Source: Dugong dugon (lineage: Eukaryota > Chordata > Mammalia > Sirenia > Dugongidae). Taken from it: 64,000 nucleotides of DNA. Both the position numbers and the translations under genes were made by a program. Below, in pieces: positions 22,183-33,480 of this stretch (position 1 is its first letter; each line of letters opens with the position of its first letter). The stretch is taken from assembly GCA_030035585.1 (NCBI GenBank), contig CM057475.1:1683501-1747500 (forward strand), given 5' to 3'. The notes beneath the pieces were generated by a model. The model saw only the letters and a program-made list of their open reading frames with translations. It was not told the DNA's origin and ran no database searches.

Positions 22183-22430
22183 TGTCTTTTTTTTATTGTG
22201 ATTTAGGTGAAAGTTTACAGAGCAAATTAGTTTCTCATTAAACAATTAATACACATATTGTTTTGTGACATTGGTTACCAACCACGTGAGGTGTCAACAC
22301 TCTCCCCTTCTCCACCTGGGTTTCCCATTTCCCTTTGTCCAGCTTTTCTGTCCCCTTCTGCCTTCTGGTACTTGCCCCTGAGCTGGTATTCTCATTTAGT
22401 CTCCTATACATAGCTGAACTACATGTGTAT
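22183..22430 (-). mobile_element. L1 3' UTR end
   Basis: The 3' terminal ~250 bp of an afrotherian L1 in minus orientation: poly(T), 'ggtgaaagtttacagagcaa', 'catattgttttgtgacattg', 'ccttctgccttctggtactt'. The same 3' end occurs at 28535, 28775, 60990 and, in plus orientation, at 37740-37860 and 63900-64000. Confidence 0.85.
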
Positions 22431-22433
22431 GCT

Positions 22434-23907
22434 GTTGTTGTTGTTACGTGCCGGTGAGTCTATTCTGACTCAGTGACACTATGGGCAACAGAAGGAAACA
22501 CTGCCCGGTCTTGCATCATCCTCATGATCCTTGTTATGCGTGAGCCCGTTGTTGCAGCCACTGTGTCAATCCATTTCACTGAGGATCTTCCTCTTTTTAG
22601 CCGACCCTCTACTTTACCAAGCATGATGTCCTTCTCCAGGGACTGACCCCTCCTAATAATATGTCTAAAATATGTGAGACGTAGTCTCGCCATCCTTACT
22701 TCTAAGGAGCATTCTGGTTGTACTTCTTCCAAGACAGGTTTGTTCATTCTTTTGGCAGTCCACGGTGTATTCAATATTCTTCATGAATACCACAATTCAA
22801 AGGCATCAACTCTTCCTCCTTCTTCCTTGTTCATTGTCCAACTTTCGCATGCATATGAGGCGATTGAAAACTCCATGGCTTGGGTCAGAAGCACCTTTAG
22901 TCCTCTAGGTGACATTTTTGCTTTTCAACACTTTAAAGAGATGTTTTGCAGCAGATTTGCCCAATGTAATATGTCTTTTGATTTCTTGACCACTGCTTCC
23001 ATGGGTGTTGATTGTGGATCCAAGTAAAATGGAAGCCTCGATGACCTCAATCTTTTCTCCGGTTATCATGATGTTGCTTATTGGTCCAGTTGTGAGGATT
23101 TTTGTTTTCTTTATGTTGAGGTGTAATTCATACTGAAGGCTGTGGTCTTTGATCTCCATCAGTAAGTTTGTTGAAACATCTCAATTATTATTCCATCAAT
23201 TCCTGCAGCCTTGTTATTCGCCAATGCCTTCAGTGCATCTTGAACTTCTTCCTTCAGTATCATCGGTTCTTGATCATATGCTCCTTCCTGAAATGACTGA
23301 ACATCTACCGATTATTTTTGGTACAATGACTCTGTGTATTCCTTCCATCTTCTTTTGATGCTTCCTGTTTCGTTCCGTATTTTGCCCATAGAATCCTTCA
23401 ATATTGCAACTTGAGTCTTGACTTTTTTCTTCAGATCTTTCATCTTGAGAAATGCCAACTATGTCCTTCCCTTTTGGGTCTTCACACATCATTATAATAC
23501 TTTGTCTTTTTGAGCTGCCATTTGAAATCTTCTGTTCAACTCATCTACTTCAACATTTTTTCCATTTGCTTTAGCTACTTGACATTCAAGAGCAAGTTTC
23601 AGAGTCTCTTGTGACATCCAGAATGCAGAAGTTGGTAAAACTCTTCAATTACTTCATCTTTGGCCTTAGTGGTTGGTGTGTAAGTTTGAAAAATAGCTGT
23701 ATTTCCTGGTCTTCCTTTTTGTGCATGGATATTATCCTATCACTGACAGCGGTGTACTTCAGGATAGATCTTGAAATGTTCTTTTTGACATTGAATGCAA
23801 CGTCACTCCTCTTCAATTTGTCATTCCCGGCATAGTAGACCATATGATTGTCCGATTCAAAATGGCCAATACTAGTCCATTTCAGCTCACTAATGCGCTT
23901 CAAACCA
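22434..23907 (-). mobile_element. RTE (BovB-like) LINE, internally deleted
   Basis: Minus-strand RTE LINE. From its 3' end (22434, GTT-repeat, GTGCCGGTGAGTCTATTCTG) it runs through the C-terminal and reverse-transcriptase region to about 23160. It then skips roughly 0.7 kb of the RT domain (join near 23165-23170), continues to about 23500, skips again near 23590-23640, and ends in the endonuclease region. Peptide scraps such as LKWTSIGHFESDNHMVYYAG (minus frame, near 23830-23880) match the start of the RTE endonuclease. There are many frame breaks. Confidence 0.85.
23649..23907 (-). pseudogene. RTE ORF, endonuclease N-part remnant
   Basis: Minus-strand frame with LKWTSIGHFESDNHMVYYAG, NDKLKRSDVAFNVKKNISRS and ILKYTAVSDRIISMHKKEDQ, the start of an APE-type endonuclease of an RTE element. 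The paralogous stretch at 59310-59500 (plus) reads LKWTGIGHFE. Open for only about 80 codons here and joined to a non-RTE start. Dead. Confidence 0.75.
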
Positions 23908-24359
23908 GGCCTTGGGGGAGTTGAGGGCACAGCAGTGGTTCGCTGGAGGCTTAAGGCTCTTCACCTTAGGAGGACCATGCCTGGATCAGGCTCCCCGTGT
24001 GGCCAGCTGGACTCAGTTTGCCTCCCTCTTCCCCCAAGATGCTCTACACCTATGATTAGAGTCCTTACAGTGCTCAGCTTTGGCTTTGTGGGAATTTAAG
24101 GGAGCAAAGCTTTTAAGGGAGACTCTGTAGCTGAATTCGACACTTCTAGCCCTCTCTTCACCTTCCCCTTCCCTCCCCTCCAAGTAACTACTTGCTGTGA
24201 GTGGAAGTGATGTCTGTCTCTTAATGGAGTTCCTTTGTTAGAAACCCTCACTTAGGGCATCCCAGCGAAGAATCTAAGTTGCAAAAGATGAGGTGCAGTA
24301 CCAGCGAAGTTTGTTTTTAGAAATCTTCACTTCATTTGGAAGCACTGGGCTGCCTGGAC
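23908..24359. other. no recognised feature
   Basis: GC-richer stretch with no gene; could be an unrecognised LTR. Confidence 0.35.
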
Positions 24360-24510
24360 TTTTACTGACCCCATGTGTGCAGTGGAGAACTGCTCCATAG
24401 TGTTTTCAAGGCTGTCACCTCTCAGGAGCAGAGTACCAGGCCTATCTTCTAAGGCACCTCTGGGTGAGTTCACACCACCAGCCTTTTGGCTAGTAATTGA
24501 ACTCTTTGCC
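24360..24510 (-). repeat. AfroSINE (long variant, tail lost)
   Basis: Body 'ccccatgtgtgcagtggaga' to head 'ttggctagtaattgaactct'. Confidence 0.75.
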
Positions 24511-24670
24511 CTTTCCCTGCTCTCCTTGCTCTATTCCTATTCTTGTTGCTCAAAGAGAAGGAACAGAGGAGTCAAGATGCCTATGGTAAATGCTGGGACG
24601 GGTTTCTCTAAGAAGAAGCAGAATGTCAATAGGCTTCTAAGAGAAATAACTAGAGTAAAATGAGAATAAA

Positions 24671-24721
24671 GCCTAAATAGGGACTTGAACCCTGGACCCT
24701 CAGATTAAAAGCCTGATGCTG
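24671..24721 (-). pseudogene. tRNA-Lys (TTT) 3' fragment
   Basis: Minus strand. AGCATCAGGCTTTTAATCTG then AGGGTCCAGGGTTCAAGTCCCT match tRNA-Lys-TTT from the end of the D arm through the T arm (the T arm CAGGG-TTCAAGT-CCCTA is intact but for one pair). The 5' third is absent; block A copy 2 begins about 10 bp to the right, so the truncation may be the duplication breakpoint. Confidence 0.8.
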
Positions 24722-25917
24722 GGCTCTGTAGCCTTTTTTGTATGAGTTAGAAAGAAGCATGGGAAAACTGAAAGTATCTACACCAGGACAGGGTGGTGAA
24801 TCCTAGATCCTCAGACTAGAGGCCAGGTGCACTGAGCTCTCCAGCAGTTTGGTGGGTTCAGTAAGAGTCTATTCTAACCAAAAACTTTCTGTCACTCCTT
24901 GACCTTTCTTCCTTATTCTTTCCCTTGACTATTAAGCCCAAACACAGCTAAAACTAAGTGACTGCAAATACAAGATATTCTAGCCCAAAACCCTGGTGGC
25001 GGGGGGTGGGGGTGGTGGATTCTGCTTTCTATGCTACACGCAGCTGTGCTTGCACGTGGGATCTGGACAACGCCGCCACTCTGTGGCTTTTTCCAAAGCC
25101 TCCAATACCAACAACTGCCATTCCATAAACACGTAACCACACCTGCACTTTCCAAAATGCTCAGTGATGGAAAGAGCAGCGAGGCACTCAGTCACGAAAT
25201 TTTGGGCAAAACGAGTTGTATCTTTTTGTGGGACATAAGCTTTGAAAGCACTTACTTTAGCCTCTCTTTTCCCGAGGGCCTGCAGAAAGCATAGTAATGA
25301 TGGGAGGTTGATCACTTTCTACCTCCGTGAAGGTCCCTATCCTATCCTTTCTTAGAGACCCATTTCCAAACCTTATTCTTCTTCTCTTTGCCTTCTACTC
25401 CTCTGCCGCTGCTTCTCCCCTCCGCTCAGCATTCTCCTTTTTGCTGCCATAAACCCTGCTGTCTCTCCTATTCACTGCCTTCCTAGCACCCACTCCTCCT
25501 CGCATTCCATTTCCCTGACAGGTATCCTTCTAATACAGATGTAACTTCATCTATAGATTACTGGCACTGGTCCCTTCCGCCCGAGAAGATTTGGGTTTTC
25601 TCCATCATATCTAGATTAACAGTCGCACCACATCAGGAATTTGCGGACTTCTCCAGGAGCAGGGAAAGTTTACAAAGAGTGAGTTTGTTTTGAAGGTTGT
25701 GGCCAGCCCATAAAGCTCTTTTCTCGTACTTTCCTCATTAAAGAAATAATTAGGTCTAGAAGAGACTCTTTAATGACAGGAGCGTCCATCTTTCTCCTCT
25801 CTCAAAATCAGAGCTACAGCATGGGGGAGGCAAAACCACGTTTCCAAATCCAGGTGTTGGATGCAGCCATTGGCAAGAGCGATGGCAGTACTCGTCCCTC
25901 TTTGCTTTGGTCCGATT

Positions 25918-26038
25918 AACCAGAGGCTATGGAGTCAGTCCGACCCCCTAAGGTTCACAATGAGGGCTGGTACATTCGAACTGCTAACCTTTATGGTTAG
26001 CAGCCATAGTGCCTAACCAGCTCGCCATCAGGGCTCCC
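25918..26038 (-). repeat. AfroSINE fragment
   Basis: Head 'cgccatcagggctccc' at the right and B-box region 'acattcgaactgctaacctt'; inserted in block A copy 2 only (the copy 1 site is near 2775). Confidence 0.8.
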
Positions 26039-26495
26039 GTTTCTGTCAAATACTGTGAATTAATTAATCTCTAGTCTTATCTCTCCACCTGGATCTTCAT
26101 TCCTCCACAGCGCTCACAAACTCATCTTTATATTCCCCCTGTACTATCTTTTATGTCTTTCTGTAAGCTTCATAGGCAGAGAAGAATGACTTTTCAAGAA
26201 GACAATCAGAAGACTTATCAAAATGTTCAATACCACGACTCTCCCTAGTGGTGGACTGGAACTGACTACCACTCAGGCAGTTGGCTAAAAGACTCCTTCA
26301 AGAAGCCCATGACTTCCAGAAGATCTCAGAGTCGTTTGGTCCGGGATGCGTTTTTTTCCTTCTCCTGGCATAGCTACGAGGATCCAGTGCAGGAACACAT
26401 AATGGATTTTGACTTGTGAAAACTTAGGTTTTAAAACGCCTGCAGACTGTGCTGGAAGTCAGTATTATGGACTAGTCTCATAATGCTATATAACA

Positions 26496-26535
26496 GCAGG
26501 TGTACCTCAGTGGTAGAGGGCGTGCTTAGCATGCC
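26496..26535 (+). pseudogene. tRNA-Ala 5' half (AGC)
   Basis: GGTGTACCTCAGTGGTAGAG and GGCGTGCTTAGCATGC match tRNA-Ala-AGC up to the anticodon arm; the rest is deleted, joining directly to the sequence that follows the gene in block A copy 1. Confidence 0.8.
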
Positions 26536-26879
26536 TTGCCATTTATGGTTGTCTCCCTCACCTTTTCACAGTTGAATATTGGCAATGTTTTTCATACTTC
26601 CCCCCTTTTCTCTTTGTGAATGGCTTTTCTTGTGTTTTTCCTTTTTATAGAAAAGAAAAATCATTTGATAGTTACTCACTTGTCCTTGACACTCCTTGGG
26701 GCTCCCAACCTGACTGCTTAAGCACAATAAAATCAGAAGGAACTGGAATAAAAGAAGGTGCTCACTCAGGATCTGCTGACGGTGAAGCAACAACATTCCA
26801 CCACGTCGTAGATGGCCTGTTCTCCTTTACTACAATTTCTCATTATTATTAAGAAGTAGGGAAGAAAAAGACAGATGCA

Positions 26880-27651
26880 GGGGGAGGGGGAAGTGACTGC
26901 TGGACAAATTCCTTTTGAGTCTTCTGTTTTTCCCCTCATCTGTGCCTGTGTCAGTGGACAGATAGCAGGTTCAGGAGAAAAGTTTCCTTCTGATTTTCTT
27001 TTTCCCATTCCTCCAACCCTTCCACGCCCACCCACTTAATCTTGGTCAGCAAAAGGTCGGTCCAATCACCAGTCACGGAGATCTATGATCCCAACGACAG
27101 AGATCTGTGATCCTAACTCTTTGTTAATGGTGAAGAAGTATTTGGATGCTATCGAGACAAAAGGCATTTCTCAGGAAACCTTGAGTCTTCCAGCATCCAC
27201 AGTTGAGAAAATTATTTCACGAGATGGAAAGAGCTGCTAGGCTCTCTTAAAGCCACAAAGGTCTTGGGCAAAATGAGCTGCATCTTCCTATGGGAAAAAC
27301 ACCCTTAGTCCATTTTCCTTAGGAGGAAGGGAACTTGCTGACCTCCTACATTGTAGAGAGAGCAGAGAAGACATAGGCAACCCTGACAGGCTCAAACTAC
27401 CTCCTGGGCCAACCAAATTCTATGCATCCTAAACACCTAGTTCCAAACCTTCTTTCACCTTCTCTTCTAGTTCATCCACACCCACACCCATCTCCCCCTC
27501 CTATCTTCCCCTTCATTTTCCTCATCATACAATGTGTCACTTTCACTTTCCCTCTCTCAGCCCCCTTTTATCTTGTCTCCAGTGCTTCCTCCTAAGGAAA
27601 ATTTTCTAGCAGCTCTGTTCATTCCAGTTCCCTCAGCACCACTTCCTAGGC
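26880..27651. other. no recognised feature
   Basis: Pyrimidine-rich single-copy DNA without gene or clear repeat. A near-direct repeat 'agatctatgatcc / agatctgtgatcc' occurs at 27078-27114. Confidence 0.4.
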
Positions 27652-27830
27652 TAGCAGTTCGCAAACATGGCTGAAAATTGGAAACATCTGTGGAGATTTT
27701 TCAACAACATAGATCCCATCCTCTCCTCATCCTGTGATTCTCAGTCCATTCTTCATCTATAGAGGTGGAATCAGGTTTACATATATTCATAAAGTTCCCA
27801 GGCAGTTCCCCAGGTTTGGGAACCACTGCA
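27652..27830. repeat. MER5A-like hAT MITE
   Basis: Terminal inverted repeat CAGTTCGCAAACATGGCTG ... TTTGGGAACCACTGCA and an AT-rich middle, as in the MER5A family of hAT-Charlie elements. Confidence 0.7.
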
Positions 27831-28534
27831 TTCTGATCTAAGATATTTATTTCCCTTTTAACTCTGTATTGGACTTTGTTACTCACCATGTTAACCTTGT
27901 AATGTCTTCCCGCCTCTTAGCACCCACGTCAGCTACTTCCCAACACCAACTAAGCCTCAGTCGGTTATTTGAGGGGGGTTAGGGTAAGGGAGAAGACTAG
28001 TACTGGGGAGGAACTGAAGAGCTGGTATATAATGTATTCAAATATTCAGGAAGATACAAACCTCTCACAGTGGAAAAAATATCAGAATGAAAACTAAAAG
28101 CAAGAGAAGACACAATGAGTAAGGATTACCTCCTAAAACTCATATGTGGGTTGACTGACACCAAAAATTTTGGCAAGAGGCTGAAGCTTCTATTCTTTTT
28201 CACTTTGTGATGGCTGAGGTTTGAATGCCTGTCCAGGAACACAATGGGATGTTTACAAAAGGTTCATATGCTTGCAGTTCTTGCTCAGCCCCCAACATGC
28301 CTCCCTCATGCTTCTGTGTGGTTCTCAAAACCCTAGCTGCAGCTTCACTAGACAAAGCCACTGCTCAATTTCACAACCAGTGTTTTGGACTCCAGGGTTT
28401 GTTAGAACAGTGACTGTCCGTGACGCCATATACTTACCGTTTTTCCATTAGGATCTGTTTTTTTCTTTCCATCTGGATCTACGTTTCCCAAGGCAACTTT
28501 TCGAATTCTGCTCTTTTTTTTCCTGTTATCATTT
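27831..28534. other. no recognised feature
   Basis: Unassigned DNA. Overlapping frames of 62-76 codons near 28221 show no family resemblance. Confidence 0.4.
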
Positions 28535-28667
28535 TTTTTTTTTTTGTACTTTAGGTGAAGGTTTACAGAACAAATAGTTTCTCATAAAACAGTCAGCACA
28601 CATATTGTTTTATGACATTGGTTAACCACCCCACGACATGTCAACCCTCTCCCTTCTTGACCTTTTT
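28535..28667 (-). mobile_element. L1 3' end fragment
   Basis: Same L1 3' terminus as at 22183, preceded by T-run; only ~130 bp. Confidence 0.8.
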
Positions 28668-28773
28668 TTTGGTGAAAATATACATAACCAAAGATACACT
28701 GTTTCAAAATTTCTATATACACATTTCAGTGACATCGATTATGTTCTTCCAGTTGTGCTACTATTCTCACTTC
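28668..28773 (-). mobile_element. older L1 3' UTR fragment
   Basis: 'ggtgaaaatatacataacca' and 'tttcagtgacatcgattatg' in reverse orientation resemble the 3' UTR of an old L1 subfamily. Confidence 0.5.
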
Positions 28774-29830
28774 AGATGAAGGTTTACAGAACAGAATAAT
28801 TTTTCATTAAATAATTAGTACACATGTTCCCCTATGACAATGGTTAACAACCCCACTACATGTCAACACTGTCCTTACTCAACCTTGGGTTCTCTTTCAC
28901 CAGCTTTCCTGTCACCTTCTGCCTTCTAGTCCTTGTCCCTGGACTGCTGTGCCTCATTAGTCCCATTTTGTTTTATGGGGCTGTCCAATCCCAGGCTGAA
29001 TGGTGAACCTCGGAAGTGACTTCACCACTGAGCTAAAAGGGTGTCTGGGGGCCATATTCTTGGGGTTTCTCCCGACTCTTTCAGGCCGTAAATCTGGTAT
29101 TTTTTGTGTGTGTTAGAATTTTTTTCTACATCCTTCTCCAGCTCAGTCCAGAACCCTCTGTTGTGATCCCAGTCAGAGCAGTCAGTGGTGGTAGCTGGGC
29201 ACCATCTAGCTGTACCGGACTCAGTCTGGTAGAGGCCTTGGTAGCTGTGGTCCATTAGTCCTTTGGGCTAATCTTTTCCTTGAATCTTTTTCTCTTCATT
29301 CTCCCTTGCTCCCAAAGGGGGTGAGACCAGTGGAGTATCTTAGATGGCTGCTCACAGGCTTTTAAGACCCCAGAAGCTACTCACCAAGGTAGAATGTAGA
29401 ACATTGTCTTTATAAACTGTGTTATGCCAATTGAGCTAGATGTTTCCCGGGACCATGGTCCCCACAGCCCTCCACCCAGCAATTCAGTCCCTTAGGAAGT
29501 TTGATGTGTCTATGGAGCTTCCATGACCTTTCCTTGTACAAGTTGTGCTGGTTTCCCCAGTATTGTGTACTATCTCACCCTTCATCAAAGATACCACTTA
29601 TCTATTGCTTATTTAGTATTCCCCCGCACCCCCTCATCCCTCGTAACCAACAAAGATTGTTACTTTTTGTGTGTACTTTCCTGTGTCATGAGTTTTTACA
29701 ATAGAGGTCTCATACAATATTTGTCCTTTTGTGATTGACTTATTGCACTCAACATAATGTCCTCCAGTTTCATCCATGTTATGAGGTGCTGCACAGATTC
29801 ATATGTTTTCTTTGTTCTTCTTACTCTCCT
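28774..29830 (-). mobile_element. L1 3' UTR (5'-truncated)
   Basis: About 1 kb of L1 3' UTR in minus orientation, with the landmarks 'gttttatggggctgtccaat', 'gttagaatttttttctacat', 'aagaccccagaagctactca', 'ttatgccaattgagctagat' and the post-ORF2 part 'gtcctccagtttcatccatg'. Little or no ORF2 is left. Confidence 0.85.
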
Positions 29831-30775
29831 GTGCTGAATTCCTTTTGTTTGTGGATTTTTTTTTCCCATTTCTTTTGTTTTCGTAGGTTTTGTTTTTACT
29901 GAGACTTTGTTTTTCTTCTTTATTTTTATGAGTAGGTTTGTTAACTTTCTTTGTGGTTACCGTGAAATTTACCCTTATCTTTCTTTCTTTTTTATTGTTG
30001 TAATTAAATGAAGTTTACATTTCAAGTTAGTCTTCCATACAAAAAAATTTTTTACATACTTTGTTATGAGACCCTAATTGCTCACCCCATTCTGTGACAG
30101 CACATTCCTCCTTTCCACCTTTGATTCCCCATGACTGTTCAACCAGTTCCTGACTCTTTCTGCCGTCCCATCTCACCTCTGGACAGAAGTTGCCCCTTTG
30201 ATCTCTTGTATCTACTTGACTAAGAGGCACACTCTTCATGAGTATCACTTTATGTCCCACAGTCCAGTCCAATCCCTGTCTGAAGAGTTGACCTCGGAAA
30301 TTGTTTTAGTTCTGGGCTGATAGAGAGTCTAGGGGCCATGCTTTCTGGGGCACCTCCAGTCTGAATCAGACCATTAAGTCTGGTCTTCTTAGTAGAATTT
30401 GAGTTCTGCACCCCATCCTTCTACTTCTCTATCAGGGACCCTCTGTTGTATTCCCTGTCAGGACATTCATTGGTGATAGCCGGGCACCATCTAGTTCTTC
30501 TGGTCTCAGGCTGATGAAGTCTTTGCTTTACGTGGCCCTTACCCTTACATTTCTAAGTTTGAAGCAGTCTATTATTACTTGGTATTGCCTTGCCTTCCTC
30601 TCCATTAGAAGGTTCTATACATACACTGTTTATTCCCTCTTTTATTGTTCTGATGTTGTTGTCATTTACAGGTTAACTGCTCTGATTCCCTGTTGTATTT
30701 CTTTTGGTTTTGGATAGTCCTTGGGAGTTCATTTCCTAGATTGGTATCTGGCTGGTACAATCCTGTGTCCTAGAT

Positions 30776-31318
30776 TCAGCCTGTGAGCTGAAGTTGTTTG
30801 TTGTCAGATCGAAGGACTCCCTTAAATAATTCTTGTAAGTTTGGTGTGGTTTTTACATATTTCCTTAATTTCTGTTTTTCTGGAAATGTCCTAATTTCAC
30901 CATCATATTTGAACAAAAGTTTTGCAGGATACATTATTCTTGGCTGGCAATATTTTTCTTTCAAGGTTTTATATATGTCATCCCATTGCCTTCTTGCCTG
31001 CATGGTTTCTGCCGAATAATCTGAGCTTAGTCTTATTGTTTCTCCTCTGTATATGACTTCTTGTTTTTCATGAGCTGCTCTCAGGATTCTTTGTTTGTCT
31101 TTGGTTATGGTGAGTGTGATTGTAATATGCCTTGGTGATTTTCTTTTGGGGTCTGTCCCATATGGGGTTTGTTGAGCTTCTTGGATGGCCAGCTTTTTAT
31201 CTTTCATGATATTGGGGAAGTTTTCTGTCATCAGTTCTTCAATGATCCTCTCTGTGTTTTCTCCCCCTGTTCTGGAACTCCAATCACTCACAAATTTTTG
31301 CTTTTGATTGTATCCCAC
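30776..31318 (-). pseudogene. L1/HAL1 ORF1 protein, C-terminal two thirds
   Basis: A 180-codon minus-strand frame encoding the RNA-binding part of an L1 ORF1 protein. The RRM-like region carries GENTERIIEELMTENFPNIM and RKSPRHITITLTITKDKQRI; the C-terminal domain carries EVIYRGETIRLSSDYSAETM and ARRQWDDIYKTLKEKYCQPR, ending after LFKGVLRSDNKQLQLTG. In live elements this protein trimerises and coats its RNA in cytoplasmic particles. The N-terminal coiled-coil segment is in another frame at 31326-31553, so a frameshift around 31320 breaks the gene. The first Met of this frame is not the native start. Confidence 0.85.
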
Positions 31319-31325
31319 ATAAGTC

Positions 31326-31553
31326 TCAGGGTCTCTTCATTTTTCTTTGTTCTGAATTTTCCTCAAACAGAGTTGTACCCAAATGTTTGTCTTCAATTCC
31401 ACTGATCCTGTCTTCCACAGTTTCAAATCTGCTCCTCAGCCCTTCTACGACACTGTCCATTTCTGAAATCTTGTTTTTTAGCTTTTTGATTTCTAATTGT
31501 TGTTTTTGTATAATCGCTAGTTGTGAATTTATTTTGGCATTTTGTTCCTGCAT
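31326..31553 (-). pseudogene. L1/HAL1 ORF1 coiled-coil segment
   Basis: Minus-strand frame with NSQLAIIQKQQLEIKKLKNK and ISEMDSVVEGLRSRFETVED, heptad-like and rich in Lys, Glu and Leu, as in the trimerising coiled coil of L1 ORF1p. It leads by a frameshift into the frame at 30776-31318. Upstream codons (to about 31640) continue in other frames. Confidence 0.8.
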
Positions 31554-31699
31554 TATTTTCCTGAATTCTTACATTTTTTGTCTGTATTTTCCATGAATTT
31601 CTCTGCCTTTTCCATGCATTTGTCTAGTTTTTCCTCATTTTTGTCTGCTTTTTGCTTCAACTCTTAGATAATTCTGAGTATTAGAGATCTGAATTCCCT

Positions 31700-33480
31700 A
31701 TCAAGTAGTTCTAGTGCCTTTTCTTCTACTGCAAAGTCATCTGGTGTTTTATTTTGGATGCCTACTGGAGCCATCCTGTCCTGTTTCTGTAAACGTTTTG
31801 ATGTTGTCTGCTCTCTTTGGGGCATTCAGTGGTTATTTTTCTCTTTTATTGATTGTAGATTTGTTTGTTTCATCCTTTTTTAAAAAAAATTTAGCTATGT
31901 CTGAGCAGGTGGGCTGTTTGTTCTTTGCTGTTTTCTTGTCTGGGAGCATGATACTTTTCGCCTCCTTCTCCAATTAACAGGGTCAGTCACTCAGATATGG
32001 TACAGCAGGGCAGATCTAGCTGAAGAGGAGGTGCTGGGATGGTTTTTTTGTGGCACTTACTACAGCCACCAGGGCAGGTCAGTAATCAGTGTGGGGCAGG
32101 TTCCAGTAGGCCATGCCTGTGCTGCTTGGTGGTGTGACGTTAAGAGCACAGTGCAGGTAGGCAGGAAGTAGGGGGAAGATTGTGATGTGTGGTGCTAAGA
32201 TGGGTATGGTAGAGAGGAGAGAGGAACGGGAGCCAAAAACATACAAACAAACAAAAAAGAGTGCTAGGGGAGCTTGCCATTGGAGTGGAGAAATGAGAGA
32301 CTATGAAATGGAGAAAAGCAAAAAGGCAAAGAAGAAGGAAAAAAAAGAAAAGAAAAGCATGAATAAATAAAAATCAGGAAAAAAAAAAAAAAAGAACAGC
32401 AAAGCTCCCAGGGATCCCACCGGTGCAGCTATGAGGTCTGGGGAAGTTGTTCCAGGTGTTGAAGGACAGCCTGGATGGAAGGTGTAGAGGTGTCACTCTG
32501 CGCCAGGTACTCAGGAGACAGGAAGAGAAGGAAGGCATAGAGTGAAAAGAATCTTAGTAATGAAGAAAGACAAAAAGGGAAAAAGAGGGAAAAGAAAACA
32601 AAACAAATTTTTTAAAAAAGAACAAGAAAAACACCCCAAAAACAGAAGGAAAAAAAAAACCACCAGAAAAAAGAAATGTTCTCAGGGATCCCTCTGTGCT
32701 TCTGTGCAAGTTGAGTGGGTAGGTCCCAAGCGGCACGGCACTGCCAGGCCAGAAGGGGCTCCCAACTCAAGAAAAGAAAAAGAAAACAAACAATTCAAAA
32801 CAAGTGAACAACAACAAAAAAAAAAAAAGCCCCAGGATCCCACCAGCATGGCAGTATTCACTGGAGAGCAGTTTTACACTCAAATGGAGCTCCACAGCCC
32901 CTTGGGAAGAAGCAAAGATGGCGCACAGAGCCTGGTATTTGAGCGAAAGGAGGGGGAGGTGGTGAGAAGAAATCAAAAGAAGCATTAAAAAGCAACACCA
33001 GCAGCTGACAAATGGCATTCAGGGAGTTGGCCAGTGTGGGCAGGTGGAATCCAAGCAGCCAGTGCTTCCCGGCCAAGAGACTGTGGCAGCAGGAAGCAGA
33101 GGAGGCTGAGTGGGGGTGAAGAAGGGTGGGGGATGGGAAAGTGTATATCACCAGTTACCGGTTGTTCTGTCTACTGCTGGAAGCTCCGTGAAGCTGCTTT
33201 CTGGTACTCCCTGTTCACTGGTCTCTGATAGGAGTCCAAGATGGTGGATCTGTGCTGCGCTAGCTGATAGGGACCTCTCCATGTATGTCTCCTTGCTCTC
33301 TGTTCTCTGTCAATTTCTTTTTCCATTTGCTCCTTGGCTGAGTTCTTTATCTCTTCATTTGATGTTTTAGGGTTTCAGGATTGCTGTTTTCTCTGTTTGG
33401 CTTAGTTTTTTGGATCTTTGCTGTGGAGGGATGGCTTGGTGCTTCTGCCTAGAGTGCCATGTTGCTAAAAGTCTCAAGTT
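31700..33480 (-). promoter_or_regulatory. 5' UTR of HAL1-like element, modular
   Basis: The region upstream of ORF1. Purine/A-rich stretches (32330-32395, 32570-32680, 32775-32830) alternate with GC-richer pieces that each begin near an 'agggatcc' motif (32410, 32684, 32836), suggesting a repeated module. It ends at 33480 without further L1 sequence. Likely held the internal Pol II promoter; activity cannot be judged. Confidence 0.5.

Larger units (their letters stand above)
24731..26879 (+). repeat. duplicated block A, copy 2
   Basis: Partner of 1501-3640. It begins beside the tRNA-Lys fragment, holds a SINE (25918-26038) absent from copy 1, and its tRNA-Ala has lost the 3' half. Frames in it (for example 25034-25315 minus) resemble copy 1 frames only through DNA similarity and carry different stops. 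Confidence 0.85.
29990..33480 (-). mobile_element. L1-related element with ORF1 but no ORF2 (HAL1-like)
   Basis: Reading on the minus strand: a long 5' UTR (33480 to about 31700) with repeated GC-richer modules and A-runs, ORF1 (about 31700 to 30776), a linker of about 300 bp (30770-30480), then a 3' UTR (30480-29990) of the same type as at 55390-56050. The ~3.8-kb endonuclease/RT ORF2 of L1 is absent. This is the layout of half-L1 (HAL1) retrotransposons. A later deletion of ORF2 from a normal L1 would look the same, but ORF1 is less damaged than expected for a random fossil. Confidence 0.75.

Noticed and set aside
22674..23027. 117-codon plus-strand frame
   Set aside because: It is antisense to an RTE LINE.
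32542..32988. 148-codon Lys-rich frame
   Set aside because: Open only because of A-rich tracts in the 5' UTR of the HAL1-like element; antisense to that element.
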